Positions 45,232 to 54,790 of a stretch of 64,000 bases of DNA are shown here, piece after piece (position 1 is the first letter of the stretch; each line of letters starts with the position of its first letter). Location of the stretch: contig NZ_NTFY01000001.1 in NCBI RefSeq assembly GCF_002289565.1, forward strand, positions 62,001 to 126,000, written 5' to 3'. The position numbers were made by a program, and so were the translations under genes. The stretch comes from Rhodopirellula sp. SM50. GTDB taxonomy: Bacteria; Planctomycetota; Planctomycetia; Pirellulales; Pirellulaceae. Below the pieces are notes generated by a model. The model worked only from the letters and a program-made list of their open reading frames with translations. It had not been told where the DNA came from and did no database searches.

Positions 45232-46541
45232 CCGTCTCCGACGGTGACCTCCACGGATTGCCCGGCCGCTAAACGCTCGTTGCCACGCGTCACGACGATC
45301 GCGTCGGCGTCCACCTCGCCGGTCACCGCAATCCAGTCGCCCTGGGCGACCCCGAGTTTGACCGGCACTTTGCGGACGACCGCTGCCTGTGCTTGACCGT
45401 CCGCCGATGAGGTGCGGCCGACGTCGACGACAAACACCGATTGCCGACCCCCATCCAACACGATCGCATCGGTGGGCACAAACGTCTGTTTCGCTTCGGG
45501 CCCGATGGGCAAATCCATTCGCACCACCATCCCGGACATCAACATCGGGATGCCGTCGTCGATCCGGTTGTTGATCCGCACCAACACCGGAAAGGTCCTT
45601 GAACGGGTGTCGGCCGCGGGCACGATCCGTTCCAGCTGCCCCAACAACAATTCGCCCGGTCGAGCGTCAAACTCGACATGGATCGTTTGGCCCGGACGCA
45701 AGAACACCACCTGAGCGGCCGGAACCGCCACTTCGACCCTGACGGTATCCAATTCGATCAAGTCGACGACCGGATCGCCCGCGGTGATCCAAGCACCCGC
45801 TTCGGTGTATTCGGCCGTCACGTAACCGTCGAAGGGCGCGATCAGGGTGTGCTTCTTCAGTCGGTCTTCGAGCAACCGGACTTGTTCTCGCTGCAGATCC
45901 ACGCGTGCCTGGGCCTGGGCGACCTGCTCGAGACGCGGACCACTGACGAGTCGTGCATGTGCGATCGTCGCAGCCTGCAGTAACTGTCGCGAGGAATCGG
46001 CTTCGGCGGTCGCCACGTCGAGTTCTTCCACCGAGGCGGCTTTGGACTGAACCAGTTTGGACATCCGCGAGAGCTGGCTGGCCGAACGCCGGGCGATCGC
46101 CCCGGCGGCCTCCTTTCGCGCCTCGGCTTCGGCGATGTCTTCGTCGCGTGATCCGGCTTGAAGCTCCGCCAATTGATGTTCCACCAAACGCAATTCCGCT
46201 TTGGCGGCAGCGATCTCGATCTGGATCACGTCGGTCTGCAAATCGGCCACCGCGTCACCGGCGGCAAGCCGATCTCCACGTTTGGCGTGTAACGTTCTCA
46301 GTCGACCGGGCAACGAATAGCCGATCGTCGTGGTCCGACTGGGTGTCACCGTCCCCAACAATTGATACGCCGATTTCGACTCTCCCGTGCGGACGCGACA
46401 AGCCATCACCGGCTGCAGAATGTCTTGACCGGACTGGCCGGGCGGTTGGGCCGGCGCCACATCGGCGATGAGAAGCATGCCGAACAGCGTGCCGCACCGC
46501 ATGGCCCGAATGACGCGTGACGAAGTGGACATGGAATGCAT
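45228..46541 (-). CDS. RND periplasmic adaptor (membrane fusion protein)
   Basis: About 437 residues. Start placed at the ATG at 46541 (MHSMSTSSRVIRAMRCGTLF), giving a signal peptide ending near APAQ; the frame is open to 46640. Architecture is typical: a barrel/lipoyl half (GYSLPGRLRTLHAKRGDRLA), a long coiled-coil hairpin (IEIAAAKAELRLVEHQLAEL ... LQREQVRLLEDRLKKH), the second lipoyl half (TLIAPFDGYVTAEYTEAGAW), then beta-barrel and membrane-proximal domains. It bridges the RND permease and an outer-membrane channel. It is the first gene of the pump operon, 290 bp after the hybrid kinase, with the 16-bp repeat array between. Confidence 0.92.
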   Translation of the reverse strand: MHSMSTSSRVIRAMRCGTLFGMLLIADVAPAQPPGQSGQDILQPVMACRVRTGESKSAYQLLGTVTPSRTTTIGYSLPGRLRTLHAKRGDRLAAGDAVADLQTDVIQIEIAAAKAELRLVEHQLAELQAGSRDEDIAEAEARKEAAGAIARRSASQLSRMSKLVQSKAASVEELDVATAEADSSRQLLQAATIAHARLVSGPRLEQVAQAQARVDLQREQVRLLEDRLKKHTLIAPFDGYVTAEYTEAGAWITAGDPVVDLIELDTVRVEVAVPAAQVVFLRPGQTIHVEFDARPGELLLGQLERIVPAADTRSRTFPVLVRINNRIDDGIPMLMSGMVVRMDLPIGPEAKQTFVPTDAIVLDGGRQSVFVVDVGRTSSADGQAQAAVVRKVPVKLGVAQGDWIAVTGEVDADAIVVTRGNERLAAGQSVEVTVGDG

Positions 46542-46718
46542 CCCAATCGAACCGTGGAAACACGGCTCGATTGATCGTGGGGGTGGGAAAGGGGCGGGGT
46601 CGGAATCCGGTAGGAAAACACATCCTAGTTGACCGCGCAACCACTCACCACACTGCCGCTGAAGAAATCGTGGTTTGGTGATCGTTCGATCGTCCCCCTC
46701 ACGCCTTCATCGCATCCA

Positions 46719-46830
46719 CTTTTTGACCAGTCCATTTTTTGACCAGCCAATTTTTTGACCAGCCAATTTTTTGACCAGCCAATTTTTTGACCAATCGATC
46801 TATTGACCAATTCATTTCTTGATCGGTCGA
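46719..46830. repeat. Seven degenerate 16-bp tandem repeats upstream of the RND operon
   Basis: Units start at 46719, 46735, 46751, 46767, 46783, 46799 and 46815. Three central units are identical (TTTTTTGACCAGCCAA) and the outer ones are diverged but keep TTGACC or TTGATC. The array ends one base before the complement of the kinase stop codon and lies about 180-290 bp upstream of the adaptor start. It could be a multi-site binding region for a regulator of the pump, or a neutral expansion. Confidence 0.85.
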
Positions 46831-46831
46831 T

Positions 46832-48688
46832 TCACCACGTTCCTGCCACATCGACGCCGCGGCGATCGCGCCGCAAGCCGCGTTGATCATCGAGGATTTC
46901 GCGGACCGATGACAACAGATGTTCAGCAGTGAACGGTTTATGGACCACCGGATAGCCGGGCGGGACTTCTCCGTTGTGGGCGACTTCGGGGTCATGCCCG
47001 GTACAGAACAGCAGCGGCAACTCGGGGTTGCTTTCCGAGATGTGCCCGCACGCTTCACGGCCGGTCATGTTGGGCATCATCACATCCAAAATGGCCAAAT
47101 CAATTTGATCAGCCAGTTCATTGACCCGCTGCACCGCTTCCTGTCCATCGGAGGCCAGCACGACGTTGTATCCGGCGCGCTGCAAGATCCGGCTGCTGAC
47201 CTGTCGCAACAGTTCTTCGTCGTCGGCGATCAAGATGGTGCCGATGCTGCCACCGGCATCTTTCGCCCGATCCGTCACAGGTTGGCTGATCGGCTGTTTC
47301 GTCTCGCATGCCTTGACGGCGGGTAGATAGATACGGAACGTCGTGCCAACGCCGACTTCCGATCGGACTTCGATATGTCCCTGGTGCTGTTTCACCAAAC
47401 CATACACCATCGCCATCCCCAAGCCTGTCCCTGAACCGACTTCTTTGGTGGTGAAGAAAGGCTCGAACACTCGCTCCACCACCTCGGGCGTCATTCCGCT
47501 GCCGGTGTCGGTGATCGAAATGCGGACGAACGGGCCGGGCCGCAGCACTTCATCCTGGCGACAGTACGCTTCGTCGAGTTCCACCAGTTCGGTCGACAAC
47601 GTGAGCTGGCCGGTACCGTCCATCGCGTCGCGTGAATTGATACAGCAATTCAGCAGTGCCTGTTGCAGCTCGACCGAATCGGCGTGCACCATCGCGGAGG
47701 TGGGATGCAGTTCTTGACGTAGCGTGATGCGTGATCCCAGCAGCGGCTTTGCCAGTCCGACCAACTCGGCGACAACATCATTGACATCAAGATCGACGCA
47801 ACAGAGCGGCTTACGACGGCTGAACCCGAGCAACTGACGTGTCAAAGACGTCGCCCGCTCACCGGCTTTGAAAATGCACTTCATGTCTTCATGCAGCGGT
47901 TCACCCGGCCGCGTCGCGTCCAGCCCGAACTGGGTGTAGGACAGAATGATCTGTAGTAGATTGTTGAACTCGTGCGCGATCCCACCGGCCAGCATCCCGA
48001 CCGCTTCTAGCTTTTGGGATTCGCGCAATTGCTTTTCTTTTTCCAGCAGCTGTTGTTGAGCCAGTTCCCGTTGTTGCATCTCACGACGAATCTCTTTCGT
48101 CTTGGCCGCAACCGTCTTTTCCAAATCTGCGACGGTGTTGCGAGAGGCTTCGGTCAGCTTTCGCTTTTTGGTCATGGCCGCAGCGATTTGCGCCACCTCG
48201 GCGGCATCAAAGGGCTTGCGCAAAATCAGCAGTTGATCGCTGTTGCCGAGTTTTTCGACGATTTCAGACCAGGAATAGTCCGAGAAGGCGGTGCAGATCA
48301 AAACTTGCAGATCGGGATCGGCCTTCCACAACTGACGAATCGTCTCTACACCGTCCCACCCCGGCGGCATCCGCATGTCGACAAACGCGGTACTGAAGGG
48401 GCGTCCTTCCTCGATCGCCTGGCACACCATCCGGTACCCTTCTTCGCCCTGGTAGGCGGACGACAGATCGTAGCAGCGTGCGGCTTTCGTTTGGCGTGAC
48501 GAGGAACCGAACAAGGACACTTCGAGTGAATCCAATTCCGTGTCGGCTTGCGAATCGTCACACAGGATCTTGCGAAAATCATCATGGATCGCCGTGTTGT
48601 CATCGATGATGATGATCCGCGGGTTCTCGGAATCGTCGGCGATTCCCGCGCCCGCATTCATCGCGTCGGCCCTGTGTGCTTCGTCCAT
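46832..48688 (-). CDS. Hybrid histidine kinase, REC - HisKA - HATPase - REC
   Basis: 618 residues, no membrane segments, so a cytoplasmic signalling protein. A receiver-like domain comes first (IIIIDDNTAIHDD near 25-37, phospho-acceptor D104 in AFVDMRMPPGWDG), with an insertion of about 35 residues between its first acidic pair and the acceptor. After a coiled coil (about 185-232) the H-box GGIAHEFNNLLQI carries H239. The ATPase boxes are NCCINSRDAM, ITDTGSGMTPEVVERVFEPF and GTGLGMAMVYGLV. A second receiver (TILIADDEELLRQ, LAILDVMMPN) ends the protein. No DNA-binding output is fused. It is divergent from the TonB receptor operon and upstream of the RND pump on the same strand; either could be its target. 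Confidence 0.93.
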   Translation of the reverse strand: MDEAHRADAMNAGAGIADDSENPRIIIIDDNTAIHDDFRKILCDDSQADTELDSLEVSLFGSSSRQTKAARCYDLSSAYQGEEGYRMVCQAIEEGRPFSTAFVDMRMPPGWDGVETIRQLWKADPDLQVLICTAFSDYSWSEIVEKLGNSDQLLILRKPFDAAEVAQIAAAMTKKRKLTEASRNTVADLEKTVAAKTKEIRREMQQRELAQQQLLEKEKQLRESQKLEAVGMLAGGIAHEFNNLLQIILSYTQFGLDATRPGEPLHEDMKCIFKAGERATSLTRQLLGFSRRKPLCCVDLDVNDVVAELVGLAKPLLGSRITLRQELHPTSAMVHADSVELQQALLNCCINSRDAMDGTGQLTLSTELVELDEAYCRQDEVLRPGPFVRISITDTGSGMTPEVVERVFEPFFTTKEVGSGTGLGMAMVYGLVKQHQGHIEVRSEVGVGTTFRIYLPAVKACETKQPISQPVTDRAKDAGGSIGTILIADDEELLRQVSSRILQRAGYNVVLASDGQEAVQRVNELADQIDLAILDVMMPNMTGREACGHISESNPELPLLFCTGHDPEVAHNGEVPPGYPVVHKPFTAEHLLSSVREILDDQRGLRRDRRGVDVAGTW

Positions 48689-49037
48689 CGTTTCTGGATC
48701 GCCCTTCGTTGAGTGTCACTGATGTCTGCAACCTTCGCTTGTGATCAGCCGGACGACCTTGATCGCGGGAAAGAACTGATTGAATTGGTTCGATTTGAGG
48801 GACAACCGACACTCCTGGTCCGCATTCTTTCACTGCCCGGTGGGTTGTACCGCTTTCGGTGACTCTCCGCCCGACAAGTCCTCCCAACGCTGGCAGCCGG
48901 CGCTGCGGTTTCCCGTAAAGATCTGCGAATCGGTGAAATCGGCCCGTCGTACATTCGACAACACCAGAAGGTGGTCACATCGACACCGGCGTGTTGGATA
49001 AACACGTCACCGATCCGAAAGTCGATCCTGGGGCGGG
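48689..49037. other. Divergent intergenic region between hybrid kinase and TonB receptor
   Basis: About 350 bp that must hold the promoters for the kinase (minus) and the receptor operon (plus). I could not identify a convincing -35/-10 pair, and there is no obvious repeat. Confidence 0.5.
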
Positions 49038-51338
49038 ATGGTGAAGACAGAATTTCAAGACGGGGCGCCCGGCGATCACGTCGCGGAAAGACGCCCTCTC
49101 GATGGCGGTCGTCCGCCGAGTCGTCGGCCATTGAATCGTCGCTCCGCCCGGATCCGCGTCGTCGCGGCGATGCTCACGGCGGTCCTGCTGACGGCCGGCC
49201 CCGCGGTCGGCCAGTCCGCTGAATCACTGGCGCCCGCTGAATCACCGACGCCTGCAGAATCACCGACGCCTGCAGAATCACCGACGCCTGCAGAAGCACT
49301 GCCGCCCGCAGAAGCACTGCCCCCTGCTGACCAAGGTCCGCCAACCGCCCAGCGGCTCGAGCACCCTGACACGTTTGACGATGAGACCGCCGACGGAGTC
49401 GACGGCGATGGGCTCGACAGCGAATTGGATTCCCTGTTGGACCAAGACCTCGGTTCGCTGCGGCGGACCTCGGTCGCGCCTGCACTGGAGGTCGAAGTGT
49501 CCTCGGTCTCGCGTCAGAAAAGCACGATCGGCAGATCCCCGGCGGCCGTGTTCGTGATCACCGGTGAAATGATTCGTCGCAGCGGCTACCAATCGATCCC
49601 CGAAGTGCTTCGGCTGGCACCGGGGCTTCAGGTGGCGCGGATCGATGGGAACAAGTGGAGCGTCAGTAGCCGTGGCGAGTCGGGCCGATTCAGCGACAAA
49701 TTGTTGGTGCAGATTGACGGCCGGACGGTATACAACCCGCTGTTCGCCGGTGTGCTTTGGGATGTCCAGGACGTACTGCTGGAGGATGTCTTGCGGATCG
49801 AAGTCATTCGCGGTCCCGGCGCGACGGTGTGGGGCGCCAATGCGGTCAACGGAGTGATCAATATTCTGACCAAGTCCAGTTCGCAAACCCACGGCAGCTA
49901 CGCCATCGCCGGCGCCGGCACGCTGGAACAGAGGTTCGTCGGCGGACGCCTGGGGGGACGCACCGAACGAGGCGTCGACTACCGCGTCTGGGGCAAATGG
50001 TTTCAGCGAGACGAGATGGATTTGGTCGGCGGCTCACCCTACGATGCGACCAACCAAGCCCGCTTGGGATTCCGAACCGACTGGGAGTCCCCCGCCGATG
50101 ACAAGCTCACCTTTCAAGGCCAGTACTACAACGGCGAATCGGACAGTCTGGCCGACAAGGATCTCGCAGGTCGCATCGAGTTCGACCAACCGGTTTCGGG
50201 GGGCAACCTGCTGACACGTTGGACGAGGACGCATTCGGCAGACCACGAATCCTCGCTGCAACTGTATTACGACCGCTTCGATCGCAAAGCCTACGGATTC
50301 GGCCAACAGACCAACATCTTTGACTTGGATTTCCAAAGCCGGTTCCGCTACCGCTGTGATCACCGGATCATTTGGGGAGCCGGCTACCGAGCGATCTTTG
50401 ACAAATTGACCAACAACGATCCGCTGCCGTACATCGCCGCGGACCCCGAGCGACGCACGGTTCAACGGTTCAGCGCGTTCATTCAAGACGAAATGACGTT
50501 ATTGGAAGACGCCTGGTACTTCACGCTCGGTTCAAAGTTCTCGCACAACACCTACAGCAATTTCGAACTGCAGCCCAGCGCCCGTCTGTTATGGCTGCCC
50601 AATGAATCCGCGGCAGCGTGGTGCGCGGTCTCGCGGGCCGTCCGCACGCCTTCGCGGCTGTCAGCCGACGGGCGATTGATTGTCAATCAGCCGGTACCGT
50701 TAGGAAACTTCCCGCTTGAGCTCCGGGGCGTCGGCGACTTGGGTGCGGAGAACCTGGTGTCGTACGAGTTGGGCTATCGGCAGCAAACCAACGAATTCTT
50801 CGCCTGGGATGCGACGGCGTATTTCCATGACTACGACAAACTGCAGGTGCTGCGGCTGAACTTCCCTCCCGCAGCCCTCCCGTTTCTCGACATCTCCGAC
50901 GCGGCCGCCGCCGACGGCTATGGGTTTGAAATTTCGGCAACCGCACAGCTGACCGCGTGTTGGAGCATGCGTGGCTGGTACGCGTTCCAGCGGATCGAGT
51001 TCGATGAGCCGCCGCCGTCGGTGGCCGGCTCGGCAGGCAAGTCCGGCGCGCTGCCCCGCAACCAGGTTTCACTGACCCACTCCTTCGACCTGAGCCGCGG
51101 ACGGCAACTGGACATCATCACCCGCTATGTCGATAACCTGCCCGCCGAATCGACGCCGTCGTATGTCGCCGTCGACACACGATTTGCCTGGAACCTTGGC
51201 CGCAACCTGACCGCTTCGGTCGTCGGCCGCAATCTGTTTGACCGACGGCACCCCGAATTCGGCCCCAATTACTTCACCGGCGACGTGCCGACCGAAGTGC
51301 CGCGTAGCGTGCATGCGTATGTGGAGTGGCGCCGATGA
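49038..51338 (+). CDS. TonB-dependent outer-membrane receptor
   Basis: 766 residues. The signal peptide is preceded by an unusually long N-terminus; a TTG at 49131 would give a compact one (LNRRSARIRVVAAMLTAVLL), so the true start may be there. After the signal peptide comes an Ala-Glu-Ser-Pro repeat linker (six units). The plug domain is clear (GRSPAAVFVITGEMIRRSGY, SIPEVLRLAPGLQVARIDGN, RIEVIRGPGATVWGANAVNG), followed by the 22-strand barrel with aromatic-rich strands. It imports, or senses, a large ligand. Adjacent YfiR-like and kinase genes (4-bp overlap, then 5-bp gap) suggest ligand-induced signalling rather than plain uptake. Confidence 0.92.
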   Translation: MVKTEFQDGAPGDHVAERRPLDGGRPPSRRPLNRRSARIRVVAAMLTAVLLTAGPAVGQSAESLAPAESPTPAESPTPAESPTPAEALPPAEALPPADQGPPTAQRLEHPDTFDDETADGVDGDGLDSELDSLLDQDLGSLRRTSVAPALEVEVSSVSRQKSTIGRSPAAVFVITGEMIRRSGYQSIPEVLRLAPGLQVARIDGNKWSVSSRGESGRFSDKLLVQIDGRTVYNPLFAGVLWDVQDVLLEDVLRIEVIRGPGATVWGANAVNGVINILTKSSSQTHGSYAIAGAGTLEQRFVGGRLGGRTERGVDYRVWGKWFQRDEMDLVGGSPYDATNQARLGFRTDWESPADDKLTFQGQYYNGESDSLADKDLAGRIEFDQPVSGGNLLTRWTRTHSADHESSLQLYYDRFDRKAYGFGQQTNIFDLDFQSRFRYRCDHRIIWGAGYRAIFDKLTNNDPLPYIAADPERRTVQRFSAFIQDEMTLLEDAWYFTLGSKFSHNTYSNFELQPSARLLWLPNESAAAWCAVSRAVRTPSRLSADGRLIVNQPVPLGNFPLELRGVGDLGAENLVSYELGYRQQTNEFFAWDATAYFHDYDKLQVLRLNFPPAALPFLDISDAAAADGYGFEISATAQLTACWSMRGWYAFQRIEFDEPPPSVAGSAGKSGALPRNQVSLTHSFDLSRGRQLDIITRYVDNLPAESTPSYVAVDTRFAWNLGRNLTASVVGRNLFDRRHPEFGPNYFTGDVPTEVPRSVHAYVEWRR
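49219..49326 (+). repeat. 18-bp tandem repeat coding AESPTP linker
   Basis: About six in-frame 18-bp units. The central three are near-identical (GAATCACCGACGCCTGCA) and the last two changed to GAAGCACTGCCCCC-like. They encode a proline-rich spacer between signal peptide and plug domain of the TonB receptor. Confidence 0.85.
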
Positions 51339-51919
51339 AGCTTGAACCCACACGCACAATCGATCCCCGCCGCCGGCCCGGTGTCGTGATGACGCTGTTG
51401 ATCCTGACCGGCATGCTGATCGATCCACCCGCCGCCGCACAATCCAGCCTGGCTTCGGAACGGAACGTCAAGGTCGCGTACCTGTACAATTTCCTGCGCT
51501 ACGTCCGTTGGCCCGAGACGGCCTACGCCGACGAATCCTCGCCCACCGTGATCGGGATCCTCACCGGCGATCCACACGGCCGCCTGTTGAACCAGGTCGC
51601 CGCGAAGAAGCAAGCCCGGGGGCGACGAATCGTCGTCCGGGAGTTCGATTCGGTCCGCGAGATCCAATCCTGTCACCTGGTTTTCCTGCATGCGGGAACC
51701 GCCCCGGCCGACGAAGCCGAAGCGATCGCGCGGACCGAACGACAAAACACGCTGTTGATTTGTGATGCCGTGGTGTCGCCACAGCGTGGCGTTCCGATCC
51801 GTTTTTTCGCCGACCACGATGGCACGATCGGATTAAAAATCAACGTCGACGCGATGACCCGACGCGGTCTTCAGGCGGACGCCAAACTGCTCAACATCGC
51901 GAGCATCGAACGAGACTAG
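51335..51919 (+). CDS. YfiR family periplasmic protein
   Basis: About 194 residues. The ATG at 51335 overlaps the receptor stop by 4 bp. A signal peptide (PGVVMTLLILTGMLIDPPAA) is followed by the YfiR/DUF4154 core: ERNVKVAYLYNFLRYVRWPE, then a Rossmann-like region (IGILTGDPHGRLLNQVA, CHLVFLHAGTA) and the end block GLKINVDAMTRRGLQADAKL. In Pseudomonas YfiR is a periplasmic inhibitor of the diguanylate cyclase YfiN. Here the neighbouring membrane partner is a CHASE8/HAMP kinase, so it probably modulates that kinase's extracytoplasmic domain. Confidence 0.9.
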   Translation: MKLEPTRTIDPRRRPGVVMTLLILTGMLIDPPAAAQSSLASERNVKVAYLYNFLRYVRWPETAYADESSPTVIGILTGDPHGRLLNQVAAKKQARGRRIVVREFDSVREIQSCHLVFLHAGTAPADEAEAIARTERQNTLLICDAVVSPQRGVPIRFFADHDGTIGLKINVDAMTRRGLQADAKLLNIASIERD

Positions 51920-51924
51920 ACTCA

Positions 51925-53652
51925 ATGGGCAGAACAACCAAACGCTTCCGTGACTTCTCCGTTCAAACCAAGCTGACGGTTTTGGCTGCCACGGCGATCA
52001 CGTTGGCCGTCTCGGTCGCTTGCGTCATCTTTGTGGTTCTGGACGTCCGACGCATCTCCGCGTCCAAAGCCACACAACTGACCGCGATCGCCGAGACACT
52101 CAGCACCAACAGCACCGCCGCGGTGGCGTTCGGACAACAGGACGCCGCCGAAGAACTGCTGGCCGCGATCAAGGGCCGACATACGATCGACATCGCATGC
52201 ATCTTGGATGCCGATGGATCCGTGTTCGCGATCTACCGACGTTTCGGCGATCAAGCGGACTTTCATCCCCAGTCGGTCACGCTCGGTGCGCACTACGGCG
52301 ACGACGGCTTTCTGAACGTGGCGGTGCCGATCATCGACGACGGCGACCGACTGGGCACGTTGATCCTGCGCGAAACGACCGCCGATCTCGGCCAGGCCCG
52401 CACGACACGAATCCTGGCCGCAGCGGTCGTGCTGGCGATTTCCATCATCATCGGCGTGTTCGCCTCTTCTCACCTGCAAGACTCCGTCACCGCGCCGATC
52501 CTGCGACTGGCTTCAACGGCCCAGAAGATCTCGCAAAGCGAAGACTGCGCTATCCGTGTCCATCACGACAGTGACGACGAGATCGGAGTCTTGTACCGCC
52601 AATTCAATGGCATGCTGGACCGTGTGCAGTCGCGTGAAAAAGCCGTCATCCAAGCAAGCGAGCGATTGCAAGAACTCAATCAAGCATTGGAGCAACGCGT
52701 CGCCGAACGGACCAGCGAACTGGAACAATCCAACGCCGCCTTGCAAAACCAAATCGAAGCCAAGGATCTGGCGACGAAACAGCTGCAAAACACCCACGCC
52801 CAGCTGCTGGAAGTGTCACGCCGCGCGGGCATGGCTGATATCGCCAACGGTGTGTTGCACAACATCGGAAACGTGCTGAACAGCTTAAACATCAGCGCCA
52901 ACCTGATCGACGAACGGCTCCGCAACGTCAAACTCGCCAACCTCGAAAAAGCAGTCGAACTGTTACTGCAAAACGAAGACGACCTCGCCGAGTTTCTGCT
53001 CCGCAGCGACCAAGGAAAAATCTTGCCGCGGTACCTGGGCAAGCTCTCCGACAGCATGCGTGACGATCAACGTTCCATCTTGAACGAAATCGAATCCTTG
53101 GCGTCCAACGTCGAGCACATCAAAGATATCGTCCGCGCCCAGCAATCTCACGCCGGCGCGTTCGGCGTGATGGAACAACTGCAGCCGGCCGCCCTGTTCG
53201 AAGACGCGATCCATTTCGTGCACGATTCCTTTTCAAAACACAACGTCGAAATCGTCAGAGACTATGGCCAGGTCCCCGCGATCGAAATTGAGAAATCGAA
53301 GGCCATCCAGATCATCGTCAATCTGATCAAAAACGCCAAGGAATCCGTGCTCGAACACGATTCGGACCTCAAACGCGTCACGCTGCGTCTGGAACAGTCC
53401 GGTGACGAAGTTTGTTTCCAGGTCAGTGACAGCGGGACCGGGATCGCACCGGACCGAATCACCACGATTTTTTCCAACGGCTTCACCACCAAAAAAGATG
53501 GGCACGGTTTCGGACTCCATGCCTCCGCGACCGCCGCGGTCGAACTGGGCGGCAGATTGTCGGTCCACAGCGAGGGAATCGGTCAGGGAGCCACGTTCAC
53601 GTTGTTGCTGCCCGTTTCGATCCGCACGCGACACAAAGCACTCGCCGGGTAA
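51925..53652 (+). CDS. Membrane sensor histidine kinase with CHASE8 and HAMP domains
   Basis: 575 residues, starting 5 bp after the YfiR gene. Helix 1 (LTVLAATAITLAVSVACVIF, 18-38), a periplasmic CHASE8 domain (AIAETLSTNSTAAVAFGQQD, roughly 45-160), helix 2 (ILAAAVVLAISIIIGVFA), HAMP (VTAPILRLASTAQKISQSED), coiled coil, then a non-classical H-box MADIANGVLHNIGNVLNS with H312 and the ATPase domain (IIVNLIKNAKESVLEH, SDSGTGIAPDRI, GHGFGLHAS). The HNIGN H-box differs from the usual HE-type. YfiN-type CHASE8 receptors are the known partners of YfiR, which supports the receptor-YfiR-kinase chain. No response regulator follows; the nearest receiver domains are in the divergent hybrid kinase. Confidence 0.92.
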   Translation: MGRTTKRFRDFSVQTKLTVLAATAITLAVSVACVIFVVLDVRRISASKATQLTAIAETLSTNSTAAVAFGQQDAAEELLAAIKGRHTIDIACILDADGSVFAIYRRFGDQADFHPQSVTLGAHYGDDGFLNVAVPIIDDGDRLGTLILRETTADLGQARTTRILAAAVVLAISIIIGVFASSHLQDSVTAPILRLASTAQKISQSEDCAIRVHHDSDDEIGVLYRQFNGMLDRVQSREKAVIQASERLQELNQALEQRVAERTSELEQSNAALQNQIEAKDLATKQLQNTHAQLLEVSRRAGMADIANGVLHNIGNVLNSLNISANLIDERLRNVKLANLEKAVELLLQNEDDLAEFLLRSDQGKILPRYLGKLSDSMRDDQRSILNEIESLASNVEHIKDIVRAQQSHAGAFGVMEQLQPAALFEDAIHFVHDSFSKHNVEIVRDYGQVPAIEIEKSKAIQIIVNLIKNAKESVLEHDSDLKRVTLRLEQSGDEVCFQVSDSGTGIAPDRITTIFSNGFTTKKDGHGFGLHASATAAVELGGRLSVHSEGIGQGATFTLLLPVSIRTRHKALAG

Positions 53653-53755
53653 TCAGTGAGCCCGCGCAGTGAGGCGGCACGACTCGCGCCGATACGCTAA
53701 AACAACACGGTAGTCGAGGCGACACCCATGACACCGGCCGCGAGCAACCGATCCG

Positions 53756-54745
53756 ATGCAACCCTCCAGTTCCCACCACCGTGACGAAACCGTTTCCCCC
53801 AAACCCTCCCGAATCGACCGCCGGCAGTTGATCGCCGGAGCGTTGACCGCGCCGCTGGCCGTCGCAGCGTTGGCACCGGCGGCCGGGGCGGCAGAGGAGT
53901 CCGCCCCCCCACGACGCGGCAACCGCATCGCCGTCTCCACGTACTCCTACTGGCGTTACCGCGACGACAGCAAGCTGACGATCGAACAGTGCATCGACTT
54001 GGCCGCCGAAACGGGCTTCGATGGCGTTGAAATCTTGCACGTCCAGATGGAGGACGAATCCAACGCCGCGTTGCAACGGATCAAGCAACGGGCCTTTCGG
54101 TCCGGATTGGACTTGTGCGGTTTTTCCACGCACCAATCGTTCGTCTATCCCGACGCCGCAAAGCGTGACGAAAACGTCCGCCACACCATCCGCTGTATCG
54201 AACTGGCCTATGCACTCGGCATTCCGACCATTCGCGTCAACACCGGACGCTGGGGAACGTCGAAAGATTTCGACACCCTGATGGCCAACAAGGGGATCGA
54301 GCCCAGGCTGGAAGGCTACAGCGACGACGACGGATTCGCCTGGGTTCGCGAAGGCCTCGAAAAATGCTTGCCGACCGCCGAAAAATGCGGCGTCGTGCTG
54401 GGGCTGGAAAACCACTGGGGACTCGGACGCACCGCCGACGGCGTGCTCCGGTTGATCCGCGAAATCGATTCCCCCTGGCTGCGAGCCACCTTGGACACGG
54501 GCAACTTCTTGGAAAACCAATACGAACAATACGAGCAACTGGCGCCCGAAGCCGTCTTCGTTCAAGCCAAGACCTACTTCGGCGGGGGCACGTGGTACAC
54601 GCTGGAGATCGATTACGACCGAGTCGCAAACATCTTGGCGGGGGTCAACTACCAGGGATACATCTCGCTGGAGTTTGAAGGCCGGGAGGCGCACGAAACG
54701 GCGATCCCCAAGAGCCTGGAAACGTTGCGCAAAGCGTTTGCCTGA
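53756..54745 (+). CDS. Tat-exported sugar phosphate isomerase/epimerase-like TIM barrel
   Basis: 329 residues. Tat-type leader SRIDRRQLIAGALTAPLAVA, then a xylose-isomerase-like TIM barrel: RIAVSTYSYWRYRDD, CIDLAAETGFDGVEILHVQM, LGIPTIRVNTGRWG, CGVVLGLENHWGLG, LRATLDTGNFLENQYE and a closing YQGYISLEFEGREAHE. The metal ligand positions (Glu in LEN, Asp in LDTGN, Glu in LEFEG) look intact. Exported family members are abundant in planctomycetes and are presumed to act on sugars or keto-sugars. It is a separate transcription unit after the kinase gene. Confidence 0.88.
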   Translation: MQPSSSHHRDETVSPKPSRIDRRQLIAGALTAPLAVAALAPAAGAAEESAPPRRGNRIAVSTYSYWRYRDDSKLTIEQCIDLAAETGFDGVEILHVQMEDESNAALQRIKQRAFRSGLDLCGFSTHQSFVYPDAAKRDENVRHTIRCIELAYALGIPTIRVNTGRWGTSKDFDTLMANKGIEPRLEGYSDDDGFAWVREGLEKCLPTAEKCGVVLGLENHWGLGRTADGVLRLIREIDSPWLRATLDTGNFLENQYEQYEQLAPEAVFVQAKTYFGGGTWYTLEIDYDRVANILAGVNYQGYISLEFEGREAHETAIPKSLETLRKAFA

Positions 54746-54790
54746 ACCTCCGGAAGGCTCGCGGGCTGTCGCCAACAAGAAACGAAAAAT

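Noticed and set aside
46719-46830. Possible CRISPR array or plasmid-type origin iterons
   Set aside because: Sixteen-base units abut without spacers, and there is no replication initiator gene or AT-rich melting region beside them.
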